This document shows positions 7,339 through 15,712 of a DNA stretch of 64,000 nt, in pieces. A model generated the notes under the pieces. That model saw nothing but the letters and a program-made list of their open reading frames with translations, did not search any database and was not told the origin of the DNA. Location of the stretch: contig NZ_JAGFNY010000003.1 in assembly GCF_019448115.1 (NCBI RefSeq), positions 1 to 64,000 of the forward strand. Reading direction: 5' to 3'. Numbering within the stretch: position 1 is the first letter of the stretch; each line of letters opens with the position of its first letter. The DNA comes from Succinivibrio faecicola (GTDB lineage Bacteria; Pseudomonadota; Gammaproteobacteria; Enterobacterales; Succinivibrionaceae). The position numbers and the translations under genes are program-made.

Positions 7339-9534
7339 TTGGATGATAAATTGAAACTTCCTGCATTTTTTACAGATTTTATTACACAGGCTAAACGAAA
7401 CGACAAGGTCATGAAAGGTCTGTCTATAGGTTCAACCGCCTATAAGAAGATCTCTATGTTCAAGGTTGGTACTCCAATACTTGTTCTAGCCTGTCTGTCC
7501 ATGATCACGCTCCCAATGCCACCATTCCTGCTTGATATGCTGTTCTCTTTGAATATTGCCTTATCAATGATTGTGCTTTTGGTAGCTATCTATTCAACAA
7601 AACCGCTTGATTTTGGATCTTTTCCGTCTGTTCTGCTTTTGACAACTATTTTAAGACTGTCTCTTAACGTTGCATCAACCCGTGTGATCCTTTTAAACGG
7701 TCAGAATGGTACAGCAGCCGCCGGTAAGGTTATCGAATCTTTCGGTCATGTTGTGATGGGCGGTAACTATACAGTTGGTATCATCGTTTTTGCTATCCTG
7801 ATTATCATCAATTTCATGGTGGTAACAAAAGGTGCCGGCCGTATCGCTGAAGTTTCTGCAAGATTTACTCTTGATGCCATGCCTGGCAAGCAGATGTCCA
7901 TTGACGCTGATCTTAATGCCGGTATTATCGATCAGGATACAGCAAGACAAAGACGTATCGATGTTACAAAAGAGGCTGATTTCTACGGTTCAATGGACGG
8001 TGCTTCAAAGTTCGTTAAAGGTGATGCTGTAGCAGGCCTTCTCATTATGATAATCAACCTTGTAGGTGGAATTATCATAGGTGTTTTCAATTTCGGCCTG
8101 TCTGTTGGTGACGCTGCTTCAATTTTTGCTATTCTTACAATCGGTGACGGTCTTGTAGCTCAGATCCCATCACTGTTACTGTCAGTTGCATCAGCAATTA
8201 TTGTTACACGTCAGTCAAGTTCTCAGTCAGAAATGGGACAGCAGGTTGTATCAGATCTGTTCTCAAAACCAAAGACAATGTATATCGTCTCATCAGTACT
8301 TGCTGTAATGGGACTTGTTCCTGGAATGCCTCATCTTGCATTCTTGCTGCTCTCTTCAATCTGCGCCGGTATAGGTTATCTTATCAAACGAATTGCAGAT
8401 GCCAAGCAAATGCAGGCTAAAATGGAGATTGAAACATCAAAACTTGGTAATGATGGTAAACCTCTGCCTGATCAGAAAGAGCTTAGCTGGGATGATGTCT
8501 CAGAGGTTGATGTAATCGGCCTTGAGGTTGGTTATCGTCTTATTCCTATGGTTGACAAGAATCAGAATGGTGAACTTTTAAACCGTGTAAAGGGTGTAAG
8601 AAAGAAACTCTCTCAGGATCTTGGTTTTCTTGTGCCTCCTGTACATATCAGAGACAACCTTGATTTAGGTCCAAACTTCTACAGAATCACACTTATGGGC
8701 GTAACCTTTGGTGAAGCAGAAATTCAGCCTGAGCGCGATATGGCAATCAATCCAGGTCAGGTGTTTGGTGATATTCCCGGTATCAAGTCAAAAGATCCTG
8801 CATTCGGTCTTGATGCTGTATGGATTTCAAAACAGGATAATGACAAGGCTTTAGGTCTTGGTTATACGGTTGTTGACTGTTCAACAGTCATCGCAACTCA
8901 TTTATCTCAGATCCTTGTTAATAATTCTGCATCCTTAATAGGACAGGAAGAGGTTCAGAATATTCTTGATATCGTTGCAAAAACTCAGCCTAAACTTGTA
9001 AACGGTCTTGTACCTGGTGTTGTAAGCTTAGGTCTTTTAACACACATCCTTCAGAATCTTTTAAATGAAGGAGTGCCAATCAGAGATATGAGAACTATTC
9101 TTGAAACACTTGTTGAGTACGGACCTAAGAGTCAGGATCCGGAGGTACTTACAGCTGCAAGCAGAATTGGTTTAAGACGTCTGATTGTTCAGGATATTGT
9201 AGGCTCAGAGAATATAATTCCTGTAATTACGCTGGCTCCTGATCTTGAAAAGGTGCTGCACAAATCACTGGAGACAGGCGGTGCTGAAGGTGTAGGCATT
9301 GAACCTGGTATGGCAGAAAGACTTCAGCATTCATTAATGGAAGCTTCAAACAATCAGGAAATGGAAGGAGAGCCTGCAATTTTACTAACTTCTGGTATTT
9401 TAAGATCAACACTCTCAAGATTTGTAAAGAATACTATTCCTGGTCTTAGAGTATTGTCTTATCAGGAAATTCCTGATGACAAACAGATTAAGATCGTCAA
9501 TGTGATAGGAAATGCATCAAATCAGATAAATTAA
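7339..9534 (+). CDS. flhA: Flagellar biosynthesis protein FlhA
   Basis: The 731-residue FlhA forms the export gate of the flagellar type III secretion system. Residues about 45-350 hold eight membrane segments and the FHIPEP-family signature region (TKGAGRIAEVSARFTLDAMPGKQ, quoted only as the start of that block). The C-terminal half is the cytoplasmic ring that docks chaperone-substrate complexes. The start is TTG 7339; no in-frame ATG lies nearby that would keep the conserved N-terminus. In relatives flhB lies just upstream of flhA, but here yqcC does, and flhB is absent from the window. A strong terminator follows. Confidence 0.95.
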   Translation: MDDKLKLPAFFTDFITQAKRNDKVMKGLSIGSTAYKKISMFKVGTPILVLACLSMITLPMPPFLLDMLFSLNIALSMIVLLVAIYSTKPLDFGSFPSVLLLTTILRLSLNVASTRVILLNGQNGTAAAGKVIESFGHVVMGGNYTVGIIVFAILIIINFMVVTKGAGRIAEVSARFTLDAMPGKQMSIDADLNAGIIDQDTARQRRIDVTKEADFYGSMDGASKFVKGDAVAGLLIMIINLVGGIIIGVFNFGLSVGDAASIFAILTIGDGLVAQIPSLLLSVASAIIVTRQSSSQSEMGQQVVSDLFSKPKTMYIVSSVLAVMGLVPGMPHLAFLLLSSICAGIGYLIKRIADAKQMQAKMEIETSKLGNDGKPLPDQKELSWDDVSEVDVIGLEVGYRLIPMVDKNQNGELLNRVKGVRKKLSQDLGFLVPPVHIRDNLDLGPNFYRITLMGVTFGEAEIQPERDMAINPGQVFGDIPGIKSKDPAFGLDAVWISKQDNDKALGLGYTVVDCSTVIATHLSQILVNNSASLIGQEEVQNILDIVAKTQPKLVNGLVPGVVSLGLLTHILQNLLNEGVPIRDMRTILETLVEYGPKSQDPEVLTAASRIGLRRLIVQDIVGSENIIPVITLAPDLEKVLHKSLETGGAEGVGIEPGMAERLQHSLMEASNNQEMEGEPAILLTSGILRSTLSRFVKNTIPGLRVLSYQEIPDDKQIKIVNVIGNASNQIN

Positions 9535-9550
9535 AGCAAAAAAAGTTTTA

Positions 9551-9586
9551 AAAAGAGCACAAAAATAGATATAGGTGCTCTTTTTT
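9551..9586 (+). terminator. Intrinsic terminator after flhA
   Basis: AAAAGAGCAC (9551-9560) pairs with GTGCTCTTTT (9575-9584), followed by more Ts. It separates flhA from flhF, so transcription of flhF must restart downstream. Confidence 0.85.
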
Positions 9587-9692
9587 ATTGCTCTATATCA
9601 AATCTTTATAAGATCCGCTTTGATTGTGCTAAAAATAATTTGTAACATATATTCAATCAAACAAACGTATTGAAGTCACGGATAATAATAAA

Positions 9693-10133
9693 ATGAAAGC
9701 TTTGAAATATTTTGCTACTGGCATGCTTATACTATGCGGAATTGTTTTTGCAGTGCATGCAGCAGAAGATTATATAATCAATGGTAAGGTTATATATCTT
9801 AGAGGTCAGATGAACAACTATGATGCAACTGACGAGTATGCATTAAAACAGACTGACGTTGGTGGGTGTGTGAATACCAGACTTGTTCGTACAACAAAGT
9901 TCAAGTTTGCTGACAGAGACTGGAGCAGAGGTACAAATTTTGGTTATACAAGAATTGGTACCATCAAGGAAGGTGACAATGTGGGGATTGAGCTCAATCC
10001 TGATTCTATGTATGAGGATTTAACCTTCTATCCTCCACAGGTTGGAGTATACAAGTTCTGTCTTATAAAGAATAACGATAAATACTATGTAACCATCAAT
10101 AAAACTAGTGAAAAGGCAGTTAATATAGAATAG
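9693..10133 (+). CDS. Small secreted protein of unknown function
   Basis: The 146-residue protein begins with a clear signal peptide (MKALKYFATGMLILCGIVFA then VHAAED), with likely cleavage after AHA/A near residue 24. The mature part is beta-rich. VIYLRGQMNNYD followed by an aspartate/tyrosine segment recalls small carbohydrate-binding beta-sandwich domains that start with a G-x-x-N-x-W/Y turn, but I cannot assign it to a family. Two cysteines (about residues 57 and 128) could form a disulphide in the periplasm. It stands alone between two terminators. Confidence 0.6.
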   Translation: MKALKYFATGMLILCGIVFAVHAAEDYIINGKVIYLRGQMNNYDATDEYALKQTDVGGCVNTRLVRTTKFKFADRDWSRGTNFGYTRIGTIKEGDNVGIELNPDSMYEDLTFYPPQVGVYKFCLIKNNDKYYVTINKTSEKAVNIE

Positions 10134-10162
10134 TATAAAAAAGAATATGAAACGCATATATG

Positions 10163-10197
10163 ATCCATACAGAAAAACTCCTGTATGGATTTTTTTC
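10163..10197 (+). terminator. Intrinsic terminator
   Basis: ATCCATACAG (10163-10172) and CTGTATGGAT (10181-10190) form a perfect 10-bp stem with an 8-base loop, followed by seven Ts. Confidence 0.9.
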
Positions 10198-10236
10198 TTT
10201 TTGTTTTAAGATTAACTGAAAAACGGAGGGTAAATT

Positions 10237-11019
10237 TTGAACAGAAAAAATATAAAAGCAGGATTAAAACTCTGGTCAGTTAATACCGATCATTATTTGA
10301 AAGAAGCCTGCAGATTATATTCACTTGGTATTTATGATTATATAGAGTTATATGTAGTTCCTGATACAACAGATACATTAAGCGCATGGAAAAAGCTGAA
10401 GATCCCTTTTATCATTCACAATGCTCATTTTGCACACGGTTTTAATCTTGCAAAAAGAGAAAACAGAGCGCGAAATATGGAAATTTATGAGCAGAGCAGA
10501 CTTTTTGCAGATGAGTTAAAAGCTGAGAGCATCATATTCCACGGGGGTATTGATGGTGATGTAAATGAAACTGCAAAACAGCTTTCATCTTTTAGAGAGC
10601 AAAGAGCACTAATCGAGAATAAGCCATTTGTTGCACTTCCAAATAAAATGGGAGGTAACTTTTGCAGAGGTGCTACAGTAGACGAGCTGAAACTGATAAT
10701 GGATACAGCATCCTGTGGTCTTTGTTTTGACATTGGCCATGCAGTTTGTTCAGCTAATTCACAAAATATTGAGCCATATTCATTCTTAAAGGAAATTAAA
10801 AAGTTAACACCTAGAATGTATCATCTGTCAGATATTACCGATATGACATCTCCTTATGATGCACATCCGCATCTGGGCACAGGCAATCTTGATATCAGGT
10901 GGGTGATGGATGAAATAATTCATGAAGGCGCATGTGTATCTGTAGAAACAAACAAGGACAGTAAAGAGAAACTTGATGATTTTGAAAAAGATATCTGTTA
11001 TCTGAAAAACTGCCAGTAA
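10237..11019 (+). CDS. Sugar phosphate isomerase/epimerase-like TIM-barrel protein
   Basis: This 260-residue protein has the AP-endonuclease-2/xylose-isomerase-like TIM-barrel pattern. Likely metal ligands include glutamate in YIELYVV, histidine in FIIHNAHF, histidine in IIFHGG, CFDIGHA, YHLSD and the late CVSVETN. Family members are sugar isomerases, epimerases or endonuclease IV; the substrate cannot be read from sequence. The start is TTG 10237, supported by a strong GGAGGG at 10225-10230. It lies between a terminator and a long non-coding leader, so it is probably monocistronic. Confidence 0.65.
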   Translation: MNRKNIKAGLKLWSVNTDHYLKEACRLYSLGIYDYIELYVVPDTTDTLSAWKKLKIPFIIHNAHFAHGFNLAKRENRARNMEIYEQSRLFADELKAESIIFHGGIDGDVNETAKQLSSFREQRALIENKPFVALPNKMGGNFCRGATVDELKLIMDTASCGLCFDIGHAVCSANSQNIEPYSFLKEIKKLTPRMYHLSDITDMTSPYDAHPHLGTGNLDIRWVMDEIIHEGACVSVETNKDSKEKLDDFEKDICYLKNCQ

Positions 11020-11036
11020 ATCTGACTTTAATTTTC

Positions 11037-11067
11037 AGTGTAAATATCACAATGTGATATTTACGCT
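11037..11067. repeat. 14-bp inverted repeat, 3-base loop
   Basis: GTAAATATCAC (11040-11050) and GTGATATTTAC (11054-11064) pair perfectly, and three more pairs (one G-T) extend the stem to 11037-11067. It follows the TIM-barrel gene by 17 bases. There is no T-run, so it may be a factor-binding palindrome or a weak bidirectional terminator. Confidence 0.6.
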
Positions 11068-11164
11068 TATCTCAATATACACTTAATGAATCATGCAAAA
11101 ATCATATATCAGTTTTTTTTATCTGCATGTTTGCAATTTTTCTTAGTCTGCTTGAATTGACTTT

Positions 11165-11182
11165 ACGGCAAACGTTTGCAAA
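11165..11182. promoter_or_regulatory. PurR/LacI-family-like operator
   Basis: GCAAACGTTTGC (11168-11179) is a perfect 12-bp palindrome. With its flanks (ACG-GCAAACGTTTGC-AAA) it is close to the PurR operator consensus ACGCAAACGTTTGCGT as I recall it. It lies about 220 bases before flhF in a 383-base non-coding region. The rest of 11020-11402 is AT-rich and also holds TGATAA-cca-TTATCA (11343-11357), partly like a Fur box. Which gene either site serves is not clear. Confidence 0.4.
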
Positions 11183-11402
11183 AAAACATAATTACAATAA
11201 AATAGGCAACTGTCTAAAACACAACAAAGATAACAAAATAATAAAAAATAGCTTAATCAACTTAACATAATTTATTGTAATTACGTTGATTTTATTGACT
11301 TACAGAATTTTTTTTTAGAAAATTCAAGTAAGTGAACTTATATGATAACCATTATCAGTTAATGGGATACATAGCAGAATTATAAATATTAATGGTTTAG
11401 GT

Positions 11403-12803
11403 ATGAAATTAAAACGCTTCGTTGCCGCAGACATGCGCTCAGCATTATCTTTGATTAAAGAGGAATTGGGTGCTGAAGCCGTTATTATGTCTAATAAACG
11501 CGTAGCAGAAGGCGTTGAAATCATTGCAGGTGTTGAAACAGACTCTCTTGAGCTTGTGAAGGCAGATGCAAAAAAGAAGACTTCATCAAGAACAATCAAG
11601 GATGATGAGGTCACCCTGTCTAAAGCTGCAACCAGTCCAAAAGGCAGCAAAGTTTCAGAACGTAAATCATCAGAATTTGCAAAGAGCCTTCTTGAGATCC
11701 TGGAAAGACAGAAACAGGAACAGAGCAAGGTACAAAAATCAGCTGTTAAGTCAAACTCTGCAAATTCAGAGCCTCCTGCACCTTTATATGCACAGTCAGG
11801 TCTTAAAGATCTGTTCAAACAGAATAATGACGTAAAAGAGAAAGTTGAAAATACCCACGGTATTTCATCATACAAGAGCTTTGCATCTGAAAAGGAAAGT
11901 GAAGAACTCAAAAAGATGCGTCAGGATGTTGATTCAATAAGACGTCTGCTGCAGTTTGAACTTGCCGGCTTAATGTCAGACAGCAAAAAGCGTGAAGAGC
12001 CTGTAAAAGCAATGATTTATGAGCTTCTTTTATCAAGTGGTTTTGATAGGAGCGTATCATCTTCTCTATCTGATGAAATTGATTCAGATGCTTCATTTAA
12101 TTTTGCATGGCGACAGCTTGCTGGAATTTTAGAAAAGAAGATTAAGACCGGAAATGATGAAATCATCACAGAAGGCGGAATTGTGACACTAATAGGTCCT
12201 GCAGGTGTCGGAAAAACAACAACTTTAGCAAAGCTTGCAGCACGTTTTGTTATGAAATATGGTGCAGACAGAGTAGCTTTAATTACTGCCGATCATTACA
12301 GAATTGGAGCTGTGGAACAGGTAAAGACCTATGGTCGTATTATGGGCTGTTCAAGCTTTGCCATCAAGTCTTTAGATGAATTGCCACAGATGCTTTATAC
12401 CCTCAAAGACAAGAGTTTGGTTCTTGTCGATACAGTAGGTGTAGGTCTTAATGATGAAAGATTTGGCACACAACTTGCAAAACTCAAAGAACAGTCAAAG
12501 CTTAATCTGAAGCATTATCTGGTTTTACCTGCAACTGCACAAAGAAGAGTGCTGGAGCAGGCATATGAGCACTTTAGCTCATTGGGAATAAAAGGTCTTA
12601 TTCTTACAAAGATTGATGAAAGTCAGTCTTTAGCAGATGCACTGTGTCTTTGCATTAAGGAAAAACTTAAGCTTTCTTACTGCACTGACGGTCAGAGAGT
12701 TCCTGAAGATCTGAGTGTTCCAAGTGCAAAGGATATTGCAGTTAAAGCTTTAAGCGCTGTAGAGAATGATGTCGCAAAAGAAGCTTTGGCTTTTAGTAAA
12801 TAA
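11403..12803 (+). CDS. flhF: Flagellar SRP-like GTPase FlhF
   Basis: The 466-residue FlhF sets where and when a polar flagellum is built. The N-terminal basic region (MKLKRFVAADMRSAL) is the family's B domain. A long charged linker (about 50-190) follows, then the SRP-type NG domain with Walker A GPAGVGKTT at about 265-273, DHYRIGA at about 300, and the LVDT motif (Walker B/G3). flhG and fliA follow closely, the standard polar-flagellum order. Its long leader with palindromes suggests separate control from flhA. Confidence 0.95.
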   Translation: MKLKRFVAADMRSALSLIKEELGAEAVIMSNKRVAEGVEIIAGVETDSLELVKADAKKKTSSRTIKDDEVTLSKAATSPKGSKVSERKSSEFAKSLLEILERQKQEQSKVQKSAVKSNSANSEPPAPLYAQSGLKDLFKQNNDVKEKVENTHGISSYKSFASEKESEELKKMRQDVDSIRRLLQFELAGLMSDSKKREEPVKAMIYELLLSSGFDRSVSSSLSDEIDSDASFNFAWRQLAGILEKKIKTGNDEIITEGGIVTLIGPAGVGKTTTLAKLAARFVMKYGADRVALITADHYRIGAVEQVKTYGRIMGCSSFAIKSLDELPQMLYTLKDKSLVLVDTVGVGLNDERFGTQLAKLKEQSKLNLKHYLVLPATAQRRVLEQAYEHFSSLGIKGLILTKIDESQSLADALCLCIKEKLKLSYCTDGQRVPEDLSVPSAKDIAVKALSAVENDVAKEALAFSK

Positions 12804-12833
12804 CGAATACATGTTCAAAAACAAGGGCAGAAA

Positions 12834-13664
12834 ATGGTACAGGAAGCAGCAAATTCACAACGTAAAGTAAAGGTAATTACCGTTACTGGTGGTAAAGGTG
12901 GTGTAGGTAAGTCAAGCGTATCCTTGAATCTTGCCGTTGCCTTATGCCAGCTTGGTAAAAAGGTAATGCTCTTTGATGCTGACTTAGGTCTTGCTAACAT
13001 CGATGTTATGTTAGGTTTGAAGGTTGACAAGAACTTAGGTCATGTATTAAGTGGCGAGTGCGAACTAAAGGATATTCTTCAGACAGGTCCATATGGTCTT
13101 AGAATCGTTCCTGCATCATCTGGTTTAAAGCAGATGGTAGAGCTTACAACAGAGCAGCACGCAGGTCTTATAAGAGCTTTCTCAACCCTAGATGAAGACG
13201 TTGATTTCTTAATTGTTGATACTGCAGCCGGTATTTCAGACATGGTTCTATCATTCTGTAGAGCAGCTCAGGATGTTCTGATGGTTGTATGTAATGAGCC
13301 AACCTCTGTTGCTGATGCCTATGCACAGATGAAAGTCTTATCAAGAGACTATGGTGTTAAAAAGTTCAAGATTGTAGGTAACTCTCTGCATTCTCTAGAC
13401 GAAGGCAAGCTTATGTACCAGAAGCTTGTTACCGTAACAGAGAGATTTATCGATGCCACACTTGAACTTGTAGCATGTATTCCTGTTGATCTGAACATGA
13501 GAAAAGCAATAAGACAGAGATCATGTGTTGTTGATGTATTCCCAACATCACCTGCAGCAAGAGCATTCAAGACACTTGCAAACAGAATAACAAGCTGGCC
13601 AATCCCTGAGGTTGCAGGTGGACATCTGCAGTTCTTTGTCGAAAACCTGGTTAATAAGAAATAA
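12834..13664 (+). CDS. flhG: MinD-like ATPase FlhG (FleN)
   Basis: The 276-residue ParA/MinD-family ATPase restricts the number of polar flagella and works against FlhF. The deviant Walker A motif TGGKGGVGKSS lies at about residues 18-28, followed by FDADLGLANIDVMLGL, the MinD/FlhG signature, and LIVDTAAG. The C-terminus lacks an obvious MinD-type amphipathic membrane helix, though FFVENLV is weakly similar. It starts 30 bases after flhF and ends 14 bases before fliA. Confidence 0.95.
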   Translation: MVQEAANSQRKVKVITVTGGKGGVGKSSVSLNLAVALCQLGKKVMLFDADLGLANIDVMLGLKVDKNLGHVLSGECELKDILQTGPYGLRIVPASSGLKQMVELTTEQHAGLIRAFSTLDEDVDFLIVDTAAGISDMVLSFCRAAQDVLMVVCNEPTSVADAYAQMKVLSRDYGVKKFKIVGNSLHSLDEGKLMYQKLVTVTERFIDATLELVACIPVDLNMRKAIRQRSCVVDVFPTSPAARAFKTLANRITSWPIPEVAGGHLQFFVENLVNKK

Positions 13665-13678
13665 AAAAGAGATTGTTT

Positions 13679-14419
13679 ATGTCAGGTAAGGTTAATGGAG
13701 CAAAGATATATCAGGCGCAGGCACGCCTTGATATTTCTGCAAAGGTTGAAGAGTATGCACCTCTTGTTAAGCGTATTGCTCTTCACATGAAGGCTCGTCT
13801 GCCTGCCTGCGTTGAAGTTGACGATCTCATTCAATCTGGAATGATTGGCCTTATCGATGCCGTATCCCACTATGAGGAAGGTCATGGTGCATCATTTGAT
13901 ACATATGCATCAATAAGAATACGTGGTGCTATGATTGATGAGTTAAGACAGTCTGACTGGGCTCCACGATCTGTTCATCAGAATACAAGAAGTATTTCTC
14001 AGGCTATAAACAAGCTGTCACATCAGCTTGGCAGAGAGCCAAAAGACATAGAGATTGCAAATGAGCTTGGTGTTGACATTGATAAATACAATCAGATGCT
14101 TCTTGATTCATCATCAACTCAGATAATCGGCATAGATGATTTAGGTGTTACTGATGATGTGATTGCAGATGGTGGCGATAATACAAGAGACAGACTTTTT
14201 GAAACTCTAGCATCAAGCAGTTTTAAGAAATCACTTGCTGAGGCCATTAAAAACCTTCCTGAAAAGGAGCAGCAGATTCTGGCACTGTACTATGATGAAG
14301 AACTAAACCTGAAGGAAATTGGAAAAGTTCTTGAACTTAGTGAATCAAGAATATGCCAGCTTATGTCGCAGACCATGGCAAGATTGAGATCTATGCTCAA
14401 AGATTGGACTGCAAATTAA
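13679..14419 (+). CDS. fliA: Flagellar sigma factor FliA (sigma-28)
   Basis: The 246-residue sigma factor directs late flagellar and chemotaxis transcription. Region 2 shows YAPLVKRIALHMKARLP and DDLIQSGMIGLIDA, and region 2.4 IRIRGAMIDELRQSDWAPRS, given here only as landmarks. Region 4 ends with LSESRICQLMSQ, the helix-turn-helix that reads the -35 element. I chose ATG 13679, preceded by AAAAGAGA, over a TTG two codons upstream. A hairpin separates it from cheY. Confidence 0.95.
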   Translation: MSGKVNGAKIYQAQARLDISAKVEEYAPLVKRIALHMKARLPACVEVDDLIQSGMIGLIDAVSHYEEGHGASFDTYASIRIRGAMIDELRQSDWAPRSVHQNTRSISQAINKLSHQLGREPKDIEIANELGVDIDKYNQMLLDSSSTQIIGIDDLGVTDDVIADGGDNTRDRLFETLASSSFKKSLAEAIKNLPEKEQQILALYYDEELNLKEIGKVLELSESRICQLMSQTMARLRSMLKDWTAN

Positions 14420-14485
14420 GGGCTAAGTAACAGATTTGAATTTTAATAGTGGTATTTTCTATAGATACTGCTTATAAAAGTAAGG

Positions 14486-14510
14486 AAAATCAGCAAAAAG
14501 ACTGATTTTT
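14486..14510 (+). terminator. Hairpin with T-run between fliA and cheY
   Basis: AAAATCAG (14486-14493) pairs with CTGATTTT (14502-14509), with an 8-base loop and a further T. It may attenuate read-through from fliA into the chemotaxis genes. Confidence 0.6.
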
Positions 14511-14530
14511 CATGGAAGAAGGAGAAAATC

Positions 14531-14914
14531 TTGGATAAGAACATCAAGATACTTATTGTTGACGACTTCTCAACAATGCGCCGTATTATTAAGAATCTTT
14601 TAAGAGATTTAGGCTTTAACAATACTCATGAGGCCGACGATGGTGCTACCGCTCTGCCAATGCTTGAGGCTGGCGACTTTGATTTCGTTGTAACAGACTG
14701 GAATATGCCTATCATGCAGGGTATTGACCTTCTGAAGAATATTCGTAAAAGTCCAAAGCTAAAGGCAATGCCTGTACTTATGGTTACTGCTGAGGCAAAA
14801 CGAGAGCAGATCGTTGAAGCTGCAAAAGCAGGTGTTAATGGCTATATTGTTAAGCCATTTACTGCTGCAACTTTAAAGGCAAAGCTCGATAAAATCTTCG
14901 AAAGATTTGAATAA
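14531..14914 (+). CDS. cheY: Chemotaxis response regulator CheY
   Basis: The 127-residue single receiver domain carries all key residues: acidic pair D11/D12, phospho-acceptor D56 in VTDWNMP, T86 in MVTAEAK and K108 in IVKPF. Phosphorylated CheY binds the flagellar switch (FliM/FliN) and reverses rotation. The start is TTG 14531, preceded by GGAGAA; no in-frame ATG fits the conserved N-terminus (KILIVDD). It opens the cheY-cheZ-cheA-cheB series. Confidence 0.97.
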   Translation: MDKNIKILIVDDFSTMRRIIKNLLRDLGFNNTHEADDGATALPMLEAGDFDFVVTDWNMPIMQGIDLLKNIRKSPKLKAMPVLMVTAEAKREQIVEAAKAGVNGYIVKPFTAATLKAKLDKIFERFE

Positions 14915-14929
14915 TCAGGAGATTAGCTT

Positions 14930-15688
14930 ATGGCGAATGATGCTGCCCAGTTGACTCTTGAGGATGTTGAAGATCTTCGTGCGCTTGTTGAGGCAGGCAT
15001 GCAGGATGATGCAAGAGATGCATTGCTCAAGTTAGCTGGAAAATTTCCATCTTTAGACAAGCAGTCTAAGGTTTTTGAGGAAGTTGGCATTTTGACTCGA
15101 GATCTTCACAATGCAATTAAAGATTTTGCTGAAGATGATCGATTAAGAGTAATAGCTAACGTAGATATGCCAAGAGCATCAGAGCGACTGACAAGTATCA
15201 TCAGCATGACAGGTAATGCGGCAAATAAAACCCTTGATGCTGTGGATGCATGCCAGCCTATGGTTGATAAACTCAATGACAGTGTAGAAAAGCTGCTGCC
15301 TGCATGGAGTGCTTTAATGCACGGACGTATCGACAGAGATAACTTTGTAACTTTATGCAAGAATGTTGATACTCTGATTCGTGATACAAAGAAGAATGCA
15401 GCAAAGGTGTCAGAACAGCTGACAACCATTCTGATGGCTCAGGATTATCAGGATTTAACTGGTCAGATGATACAGAAGGTTATTTCCCTTGTAGCAGAAG
15501 TAGAAGATAAATTATTAAAATTTCTGATGAATTTCAGTGAATCTGAAAGAGAATATCTGCTTGAAAAGGACGAACTTCAGTCTGGTATTGAACCACACGG
15601 TCCTGCACTTGATAGCATTAAACAGTCAGACAATATTGCAGCAAATCAAGATGAAGTTGATGATTTACTTGCAAGTTTAGGATTCTAA
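14930..15688 (+). CDS. cheZ: CheY phosphatase CheZ
   Basis: The 252-residue, mostly helical protein has the CheZ active-site helix AQDYQDLTGQMIQKV, with the aspartate and glutamine that act on CheY-P, at about residues 170-185. The C-terminus (NQDEVDDLLASLGF) is the CheY-tethering peptide. It removes phosphate from CheY to end the tumble or reversal signal. It starts 15 bases after cheY. Confidence 0.95.
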   Translation: MANDAAQLTLEDVEDLRALVEAGMQDDARDALLKLAGKFPSLDKQSKVFEEVGILTRDLHNAIKDFAEDDRLRVIANVDMPRASERLTSIISMTGNAANKTLDAVDACQPMVDKLNDSVEKLLPAWSALMHGRIDRDNFVTLCKNVDTLIRDTKKNAAKVSEQLTTILMAQDYQDLTGQMIQKVISLVAEVEDKLLKFLMNFSESEREYLLEKDELQSGIEPHGPALDSIKQSDNIAANQDEVDDLLASLGF

Positions 15689-15712
15689 AAAAAATATAAC
15701 GGAGATAGATTT

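Noticed and set aside
7328-7341. Sigma-54 promoter immediately before flhA (TTGACAC...TTGGA)
   Set aside because: The -24 element lacks GG, spacing is wrong, and it would overlap the start codon.
11165-11180. Sigma-54 promoter for flhF at CGGCAAACGTTTGCA
   Set aside because: GG and GC are separated by 9 bases, not 10, and the match is better explained by the palindrome.
11324-11911. Open frame of 195 codons on the minus strand
   Set aside because: Antisense to flhF; serine/leucine-rich shadow of the charged linker.
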